Source: Microcaldota archaeon
GTDB taxonomy: Archaea; Micrarchaeota; Micrarchaeia; Micrarchaeales; CABMGC01
Length of the DNA stretch: 11,543 bases
Direction of reading: 5' to 3'
Assembly (NCBI GenBank): GCA_030040595.1
Contig: JASHTL010000034.1
Location: forward strand, 1-11,543
Every line of letters starts with the position of its first letter. Position 1 is the first letter of the stretch. Position numbers and translations under genes: made by a program. Below are positions 7,078 to 11,543 of this stretch, one piece after another. The notes under the pieces are model-generated. The model saw nothing but the letters and a program-made list of their open reading frames with translations, had not been told where the DNA came from and searched no databases.

Positions 7078-7947
7078 TTATGGCGCCGTGTACGTTGAAG
7101 TCCACTCCCCTGTGTACGACACACCTATGGAATTGCCATTAAACGAGTCGCCGCTATAATCGTCGCCATTGCCATTGAGCATCCACCATCCTACAAGGTT
7201 CAGGAAATCGTTCGGCACGCCTCCCAGCCCCTCCTGGTAAAGCAACAATTCCGTTGATGACGGCAACGTTGTGTTGTATAACTGCACGTTGGATATCTCG
7301 CCATGGAAGTAGTTTGAGCACGAGGTTCCGTATGCGCCGGTGCATGATGCTCCTATCTGGTTGTCAAGGAATGCCTGCGCGGGGCCCTCGCTTTCGGCAA
7401 CATTGCCCACTAGCGATCCGTCTACATAAACGCTTATGCTGTTGGGCCCATACGCGGCAGCCACGTCATACCACTTTCCGTTGTTTATTGTTCCTGACCC
7501 TGTAACTGAGCCTGCGTCATCCAGGGCTACCGCGTTTCCGGAAGCGGACACGTATAGCTCTATGCCGTTGCTGCTGCCGCTGTCTGATGAGAATATCATC
7601 TGCGATGACGATGAAGAGGATGTCTCGACCCATGCGCTTACCGTAAGAGAGCTGGCAGAATCGATTACACCATAATTCGATATGTCCACAAAGCTGTTGG
7701 ATCCGTAAAAGACCATTACGTATTCAGGCAGTTCGTCGGTGCATGTGCCCTCCAATGACATGAACTGGTTCGTGCCCGGGCCGTTTGGCCTGTCAACGAA
7801 GCATCCGCCAGGCTGGAGCTTAGGCGACTGCACTATGCTGTTGAATACGCCAAGGGAGTAAAGAACTCCCACGACCAGGGCTATGACAAGTATGGCCCAG
7901 CCATAAGTCGTCAGGTACTCCATCGCGCTTTGCATCTTCATAGGCAT
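7078..7947 (-). CDS. LamG-domain surface protein with a pilin-like (class III) signal segment
   Basis: About 289 residues from the start chosen here. The N terminus MPMKMQSAMEYLTTYGWAI followed by LVIALVVGVLYSLGVF is a type IV pilin-like signal and helix: Lys at -2, Gln at +1 and Glu at +5 relative to a predicted prepilin-peptidase cut. The rest is extracellular-type sequence, rich in Ser, Gly and Asn. It has a concanavalin/LamG-like jelly roll (SLTVSAWVE, GIELYVSASG, KWYDVAAAY, ISVYVDGSLVG, GEISNVQLYNTTL) and four cysteines that could form disulfides. The C terminus carries VGWWMLNGNGDDYSGDSFNG, the motif that normally opens a LamG domain. I prefer ATG 7947 to the upstream ATG 7962 because GTGAT lies 5 bases (counted from GTG) before it. 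The protein should sit on the outer face of the membrane or in a pilus-like fibre. Its gene lies between the two PolD subunit genes. Confidence 0.85.
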   Translation of the reverse strand: MPMKMQSAMEYLTTYGWAILVIALVVGVLYSLGVFNSIVQSPKLQPGGCFVDRPNGPGTNQFMSLEGTCTDELPEYVMVFYGSNSFVDISNYGVIDSASSLTVSAWVETSSSSSSQMIFSSDSGSSNGIELYVSASGNAVALDDAGSVTGSGTINNGKWYDVAAAYGPNSISVYVDGSLVGNVAESEGPAQAFLDNQIGASCTGAYGTSCSNYFHGEISNVQLYNTTLPSSTELLLYQEGLGGVPNDFLNLVGWWMLNGNGDDYSGDSFNGNSIGVSYTGEWTSTYTAP

Positions 7948-7975
7948 ACCATCACACACCATCGTTCTCTATATC

Positions 7976-9568
7976 TCACACAGCATTAAAATCAACTACT
8001 GAAAGGCCCATGCTCTTGGTCTCGTATACCGGAAGCATTGCCGGAGTGGGCAGATGGCCCAGCTTGACCTGATAAGAGGTCCTCGACTGCCATGTGCCGC
8101 TGTTGACCACGAGGGTACCATGGTAGTCCGTATAGCCGTTCTTGTGCACATGCCCCATGTGCAGTATGTCAGGCACCTCGTCTATCACCATAGCATCGCG
8201 CCTGCTGGGCACCACAGGGTTGTCTCCGTAGATCGGAGAAAGGTGCCTTCTCTTCAGCACCTCTGTCATTGCCTCTTCCGGCTTGGTGTAGCTGCAGCCC
8301 GCAACGCCCTGTATCACGGAATCAAGGGAGGTGCCATGGTATCCCAGGACCTTCAGCCCGTTGAGTGTCATGTACCCTGGATCGGAGACGAAGTGCATGT
8401 TGCTCCTGCCGAACTTGCCTATGAGCTCGCTGCCAAGGGCAGGCTGAGGCTCGGCCCTCCTTACCGCATCGTGATTGCCCGGTAGCAGGAAGATGTGTAC
8501 ATAATCTGGCACTGCAGAGAGGAAGTCCAGGAGCACGCTGTATTGCTCGTGTATGTCTGTTATGGCAAGCTCCCTTTCCTGATCGGGGTATACTCCTATC
8601 CCGTCGACAAGGTCGCCGCTCGCCACTATGTACTTCACCTTGCCCGCAAGCGCCTTGTACTTCTCAACGTCGCCGTTGAGCCATTCTAGGAACTTGCTGA
8701 ACTGTTTCTCCAGGAAGAGCTTGCTGCCAACGTGTATATCTGAGATGAACGCTATGGCTATGTCCTCATCGGTCTGTTTCCTGGCCCTTATCGGCACATC
8801 GGGCCAGAGTACCGTGTTTGCTATGACGAACGGCCCGGATATCTTTCCCCGTACTGCGATAACCTCGTCAGTGACTATCCGCTTCGACGATTCGAAGACA
8901 CCGGCTGAGCCCCTGTCCGATTCCTTAGAAGGCCTTATGAAAAGCACCTTGGTTGACCCGGTCTCGTCCTCCAGCGTGACCAGGGTATGCCCGTTCTTCG
9001 TGGTTATCCTGTCATAGACCATGCCTACGATGCTAACCTCCCTTCCTGTAGTGAACTGCCTGACGCTGTCTATGTTGTTTAGCATGCTGCCCAGGCTCGT
9101 GCCCCTGGAGCTTCCGAAAAACTCGCGGAGCCTGTCAAACCTGTCGTTGAAATAGGCTGTGAAATCTGATACGCTAGAGGATACTGTATCGGCATCGACG
9201 TTCCTTATACTGTAATCCGCCTCGATCTCCTTGGCATAGGGCTTGTAGTCCGCGGATTGCACAATCTCCACTTGCACGGGCCGCTTCCCCTCCTGCTCCT
9301 CCCTGGTTATCTTCTCTATGTCCTCCCTGACGAGAATGTTCATTCCAGGATTCTTTCCGAAATAGGCCATGACCTGTGCTGCAAACGCCTCAATGTCAAG
9401 GCCTTCAAGGTCCTTGTCCGTTATCTCAGAGCTCACCATTACTCTGCCACTTAGCCTGCCGGCAAGGTCCTGGGTGAGTTTAGCATCAGTCACGTCTCCA
9501 CCTTCAGCTCTTTCAGAAAGCAGCCTAAAAGGCATATGTTCTGAGAGCGCAAGATATATGGGGCGCAT
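7976..9568 (-). CDS. polB: DNA polymerase D (Pol II) small subunit DP1, Mre11-like 3'-5' exonuclease
   Basis: A 530-residue PolD small subunit, slightly shorter than euryarchaeal versions near 600-620. A poorly conserved N-terminal region (about 1-160) precedes an OB fold (about 175-260; GREVSIVGMVYDR, VTLEDETGSTKVLF) and a calcineurin-like phosphodiesterase domain. Metal-binding motifs are all present: SDIHVGS (Asp277, His279), SGDLVDG (Asp319), GNHD (Asn365, His366, Asp367) and GHVHKNGY (His473, His475), so proofreading activity is expected. It pairs with DP2 encoded downstream. The start is uncertain: ATG 9568 has no ribosome-binding site, while ATG 9535 has an AT-rich catatatct (9551-9560 region) about 20 bases upstream and aligns as well with the family N terminus. 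The gene lies 33 bases after UPF0147. Confidence 0.96.
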   Translation of the reverse strand: MRPIYLALSEHMPFRLLSERAEGGDVTDAKLTQDLAGRLSGRVMVSSEITDKDLEGLDIEAFAAQVMAYFGKNPGMNILVREDIEKITREEQEGKRPVQVEIVQSADYKPYAKEIEADYSIRNVDADTVSSSVSDFTAYFNDRFDRLREFFGSSRGTSLGSMLNNIDSVRQFTTGREVSIVGMVYDRITTKNGHTLVTLEDETGSTKVLFIRPSKESDRGSAGVFESSKRIVTDEVIAVRGKISGPFVIANTVLWPDVPIRARKQTDEDIAIAFISDIHVGSKLFLEKQFSKFLEWLNGDVEKYKALAGKVKYIVASGDLVDGIGVYPDQERELAITDIHEQYSVLLDFLSAVPDYVHIFLLPGNHDAVRRAEPQPALGSELIGKFGRSNMHFVSDPGYMTLNGLKVLGYHGTSLDSVIQGVAGCSYTKPEEAMTEVLKRRHLSPIYGDNPVVPSRRDAMVIDEVPDILHMGHVHKNGYTDYHGTLVVNSGTWQSRTSYQVKLGHLPTPAMLPVYETKSMGLSVVDFNAV

Positions 9569-9601
9569 TGGTATATTAACCTTAAAGACAGGACTAGAAA
9601 C

Positions 9602-9895
9602 TTATTCCTTGACAGATTCGAGCAGGCTGAGTATGTTCCAGATGACTGTTCTAGCATACGGAGGCAGGTTGATATCGTTGCTTATCTCATCGATCTTGTA
9701 CGTGGCTGCAGACGACTTCACCGAGTAGCCTGTATCCTCATTCAGCGCCTTCTTTGCGTCCTCCAGGGCGTTCTTCACGTTCCTGGGCACGCTGTTGTCA
9801 TTGAGCAATATGTCTATCTGCTGCCTGACCTGAGAGATCGTCTCGTCGAATTTTTTATTATCTCCCGTATAATCACCCTGGTGAGCCAAGCTCAA
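9602..9895 (-). CDS. UPF0147 family protein, start codon unclear
   Basis: Up to 97 residues, with the core of the archaea-specific UPF0147 family: LLNDNSVPRNVKNALEDAKK, then KIDEISNDINLPPYARTVIW and a terminal ILSLLE. The family is helical, cytosolic and of unknown function. No ATG or GTG is available in frame before the conserved core. The only conventional candidates are TTG at 9895 and 9889, both without a ribosome-binding site and giving about nine more residues than the family seems to need. A clear GGTGAT at 9877-9872 is followed, at normal spacing, by an in-frame ACG at 9868, which would give a family-like N terminus. I report the longest frame. It heads the PolD operon, which hints at a replication-linked or growth-linked role, but that is inference. 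Confidence 0.85.
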   Translation of the reverse strand: MSLAHQGDYTGDNKKFDETISQVRQQIDILLNDNSVPRNVKNALEDAKKALNEDTGYSVKSSAATYKIDEISNDINLPPYARTVIWNILSLLESVKE

Positions 9896-9933
9896 CAGTA
9901 ACTTAATTTAGCGATATTACTTGTGCATAACAC

Positions 9934-9945
9934 CTTTTTATATGC
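9934..9945 (-). promoter_or_regulatory. TATA box for the UPF0147-PolD operon
   Basis: On the minus strand the sequence reads gcatataaaaag, a strong archaeal TATA element with purine-rich sequence before it. Transcription would start near 9912-9916, giving an 18-base leader to the TTG at 9895 or about 45 bases to the ACG at 9868. It probably drives UPF0147, DP1, the LamG protein and DP2, since no equally strong element is seen further down. Confidence 0.6.
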
Positions 9946-10012
9946 TCCCTTAAGCGTCACGGTTAAGACCTGCTGGTATATTTCAACACTCTACTAAATA
10001 GTTACAAAATAC

Positions 10013-10038
10013 ATATGCATTGTTGTATAATTGCATAT
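10013..10038. repeat. Inverted repeat in the divergent promoter region
   Basis: ATATGCA at 10013-10019 is perfectly mirrored by TGCATAT at 10032-10038, with 12 bases between. The half-site centres are about 19 bases apart, close to two helical turns, on one face of the DNA. It lies just upstream of the TATA box of the orphan gene and roughly 70 bases behind the TATA box of the polymerase operon, as expected for an operator. The surroundings are AT-rich, so chance is possible. Confidence 0.35.
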
Positions 10039-10047
10039 TTCTGCAAG

Positions 10048-10058
10048 CCATATATATC
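10048..10058 (+). promoter_or_regulatory. TATA box for the orphan gene
   Basis: The element ccatatatatc is centred near 10053, about 33 bases upstream of the ATG at 10086. It would give a leader of a few bases, essentially leaderless; no GGTGAT element precedes the start. The ATG at 10076 opens only a two-codon frame. Confidence 0.5.
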
Positions 10059-10085
10059 TGAGAAAGCACAATAATATGGAATAAA

Positions 10086-10640
10086 ATGACCGTTAGGAAC
10101 AGACCTGCAAACCAAATGGATGCAGGATTGCAATTGATAATACCGAAGAGTCATAGTGAGGGTGGCGTCAGCCCATTTTTTCACTATGACATACTCATTG
10201 TTGGAAACAAAGTCGGCCTTCCCAAATTACATGTCCCTTTACCTAACTTTTGGGAAGCTGAATTAACAGGATTCTATCATAACCGCACTCAATTTCCTGC
10301 TAGTATGGGCCGTATATCATATGGATACAAGATACCCATATTTGGCGGATACAACAGCCATGTCGGTGTAACTGAGGGTTACTGGCCAAAAGACCAGCTA
10401 CCCAAAGGAACATGCAAAGGTTTGCCCTATTACCTAGAAATGTTGACCACACAAGACATGGCTGAAAATGGATTTACACACATCAAGACGTCAAGAGCTC
10501 CCAGCGAATCGCGTAGAAAACAGCTAGAAAGGGTAGGCCTTCCTGTAAGGACCGTTGTACCTGTAGAAGACTGGCTAAAAGGACTGCTCAGGGGAGTGGA
10601 AAGCGTTACACAGATGACACAACAGCCACTGCTTGTTTAG
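10086..10640 (+). CDS. Hypothetical protein, orphan, possibly acetyltransferase-like
   Basis: A 184-residue soluble protein that I do not recognise. The first half contains HYDILIVGNKVGLP and several Pro/Phe/Tyr-rich turns (NFWEAELTGFYHNRTQFP). The second half has KIPIFGGYNSHVGVTEGYW, then a helix YYLEMLTTQDMAENGFTHIK and the ending APSESRRKQLERVGLP. That last pattern, a helix, a strand, then Pro-Ser...Arg...GLeuGly-Leu-like sequence, resembles the end of GNAT acetyltransferases, but the acyl-CoA loop is not convincing. The gene is visibly AT-richer than its neighbours and uses CGN arginine codons and A/T third positions more often, suggesting recent acquisition or fast divergence. It is divergent from the polymerase operon and sits between it and a tRNA gene. 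No membrane segment or signal peptide is seen. Confidence 0.65.
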   Translation: MTVRNRPANQMDAGLQLIIPKSHSEGGVSPFFHYDILIVGNKVGLPKLHVPLPNFWEAELTGFYHNRTQFPASMGRISYGYKIPIFGGYNSHVGVTEGYWPKDQLPKGTCKGLPYYLEMLTTQDMAENGFTHIKTSRAPSESRRKQLERVGLPVRTVVPVEDWLKGLLRGVESVTQMTQQPLLV

Positions 10641-10685
10641 AAGTACAATTTGTCTGCTATTTATCCTATAATCTCATGCGTCATA

Positions 10686-10773
10686 CGGGCCCGGCGGGAT
10701 TTGAACCCGCGACCATCACCTTTCCTCATGCTGTTAGAAGGGTGCTGCTCTATCCAAGCTGAGCTACGGGCCC
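10686..10773 (-). tRNA. tRNA-Arg (anticodon UCU) with an intron
   Basis: The minus strand folds as a cloverleaf. The 7-bp acceptor stem GGGCCCG pairs with CGGGCCC. The D arm is GCTC/GAGC with GG in its loop, the anticodon stem begins GCACC, the loop is CTTCTAA, and the T arm is GCGGG/CCCGC with loop TTCAAAT. Discriminator base G is at 10686; CCA is not encoded. The anticodon TCT occupies 10738-10736 and reads AGA/AGG, and AGG is common in the surrounding genes. A20 in the D loop and C35 fit arginine identity. Without the 13-base intron the tRNA is 75 bases. The anticodon stem has one G27-A43 mismatch at its base. It begins 8 bases after the TatD stop, so it may be released from a tatD-tRNA transcript. 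Confidence 0.93.
10722..10734 (-). other. 13-base tRNA intron at position 37/38 with bulge-helix-bulge motif
   Basis: The 3' half of the anticodon stem (GGTGA) appears only after 13 extra bases, acagcatgaggaa. Loop bases CTTC (32-35) can pair with intron bases GAGG, including one G-U pair, to give the 4-bp central helix. The 5' bulge is TAA and the 3' bulge AAA, the canonical target of archaeal splicing endonuclease. The inner helix is replaced by a six-base loop, CAGCAT, so this is about as short as such an intron can be. Confidence 0.8.
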
Positions 10774-10781
10774 ATCCCTGA

Positions 10782-11528
10782 CTATATATGGAAGAAAGCT
10801 TTTACGTTTTCCGATATGACTTCTGCGACATCACCGAAATCGAGGTTCTTTACCTTCGAAATGGTCTCGATGACCTCCTTTATATCCGATGGCTTCTTCC
10901 CTGCAACAGGCGCATCTGTCTCTGCCACTATGTGCATTAGGTCCACTTCGCTTATGACCTTTTTCATCCTGCTCGTATATCTCGGCGGTATCGAGATCAT
11001 ATGGCCTTTTCCGGCCAGGTATTTCGCCTGCTCCGCATCGCCTTCGAAGAAATGGAACATTGCGCGTTCAGGCTTATGCTCGTCGGCCATCTTGATGACC
11101 TCTGTCATTCTGCCACGCGAATGTATCACCACCGGCAGGCCAAGCTCGTTCGCTATGCCTATCTGCCTGGCGAATACCTCTTTCTGCACGTCGGCATGGT
11201 TCTTTTCCTCAACGTGCGAGTCCAGCCCTATTTCACCTATGCCTATAAGGCGCTGGTTGCCCTTTATCATCTCGACATAGCTCTCTATGTACTTAGACTC
11301 GGCTCCCGAAGCCGAAGGATCTATCCCTACCACGCCGAAGACGCCAAGTACTTTCACTATTCTCGATGTGGCTTCATTGCCCTTTGCGTTGCCGCCTGAC
11401 GTTATTATGGTCTTCACGCCCTTGGATAGGGCCTCATTGACCATGTCTGATGCGTTCTGGAAAAGGTCGAGATGGCAGTGCGCATCTGCCAGTGCCGGAA
11501 CTTCGCGTATGTACTTTACTTTCTCCAA
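10782..11528 (-). CDS. TatD-family metal-dependent hydrolase (possibly continuing past the right edge)
   Basis: At least 248 residues of a TIM-barrel amidohydrolase of the TatD family, whose members are divalent-metal-dependent DNases with proposed roles in DNA repair or degradation and tRNA/D-aminoacyl quality control. The metal ligands are visible: His17 and His19 in DAHCHLD, Glu99 in IGIGEIGLD, His136 in VVIHSRG, His159 in MFHFFEG and Asp205 in ETDAP. All family essentials are present. The first usable codon inside the window is TTG at 11528, without a good ribosome-binding site, and the frame stays open for five more codons to the edge. The true start may therefore lie outside. The stop is 8 bases upstream of tRNA-Arg on the same strand. 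Confidence 0.9.
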   Translation of the reverse strand: MEKVKYIREVPALADAHCHLDLFQNASDMVNEALSKGVKTIITSGGNAKGNEATSRIVKVLGVFGVVGIDPSASGAESKYIESYVEMIKGNQRLIGIGEIGLDSHVEEKNHADVQKEVFARQIGIANELGLPVVIHSRGRMTEVIKMADEHKPERAMFHFFEGDAEQAKYLAGKGHMISIPPRYTSRMKKVISEVDLMHIVAETDAPVAGKKPSDIKEVIETISKVKNLDFGDVAEVISENVKAFFHI

Positions 11529-11543
11529 TGTTTGAAGCGCCTG

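Noticed and set aside
6014..7159. Several long plus-strand open frames (6014-6595, 6391-7038, 6668-7159) opposite the start of DP2
   Set aside because: They lie antisense to clearly conserved DP2 sequence, overlap one another, and show no family motifs. Their length is explained by the codon bias of DP2.
7948..7962. Longest start (ATG 7962) for the LamG pilin-like protein
   Set aside because: It adds MVCDG before a compact class III signal, and GTGAT in that stretch is ideally spaced as the ribosome-binding site for ATG 7947.
10686..10710. tRNA-Arg 3' end as an integration (att) site for the AT-rich island
   Set aside because: I found no second copy of the tRNA 3' end in the window and no integrase gene; only composition supports the idea.
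10782..10791. TATA-like ccatatatag as the tRNA-Arg promoter
   Set aside because: It is about 13 bases from the tRNA 5' end, whereas archaeal starts lie about 22-27 bases after the TATA centre, which would place the start inside the tRNA.
1..11543. CRISPR array, insertion sequence, rRNA or riboswitch
   Set aside because: No regularly spaced repeats, transposase motifs, rRNA core sequence or convincing aptamer-like leader was seen.

Overview
The window looks like chromosomal DNA from an archaeon, most likely a DPANN lineage close to Micrarchaeota/ARMAN. Supporting signs are both subunits of the archaeal D-family DNA polymerase, archaeal/eukaryal ribosomal proteins eL34 and eL14, the archaea-specific UPF0147 family, a tRNA gene whose intron sits in a bulge-helix-bulge fold, TATA-box promoters, GGTGAT-type Shine-Dalgarno sites, and a LamG protein with the pilin-like segment QSAMEYLTTYGWAILVIAL, which I associate with DPANN surface proteins. 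The lineage call is inference from recalled family features, not a database search.

Layout. Plus strand, left side: the last 37 codons of an ABC-transporter permease (FtsX/MacB type); an isochorismatase-like hydrolase with its own promoter; a tight translation operon eL34 - cytidylate kinase - eL14; a class III PLP aminotransferase; and a 40-residue membrane microprotein with a good ribosome-binding site. Minus strand, centre: an apparent operon read from about 9.9 kb down to 3.6 kb, UPF0147 - PolD small subunit (DP1) - LamG pilin-like protein - PolD large subunit (DP2), with junctions of 33, 28 and 12 bases using the starts chosen here. Right side: a divergent, AT-richer orphan gene on the plus strand, then on the minus strand an intron-containing tRNA-Arg(UCU) just downstream of a TatD-family metal-dependent hydrolase that is open at the window edge.

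How the genes work together. DP1 (Mre11-like proofreading nuclease) and DP2 (polymerase, ending in a PCNA-binding motif) form replicative PolD. The translation operon and tRNA-Arg are informational housekeeping genes. The least expected items are the extracellular-type LamG pilin between the two polymerase subunit genes, the small membrane protein, a minimal 13-base tRNA intron, the lack of any conventional start codon for UPF0147, and the orphan gene with an inverted repeat in its divergent promoter region. I see no CRISPR array, insertion sequence, rRNA or toxin-antitoxin pair. No gene-free stretch exceeds 300 bases; the longest is about 190 bases at 9896-10085 and holds the divergent promoters.
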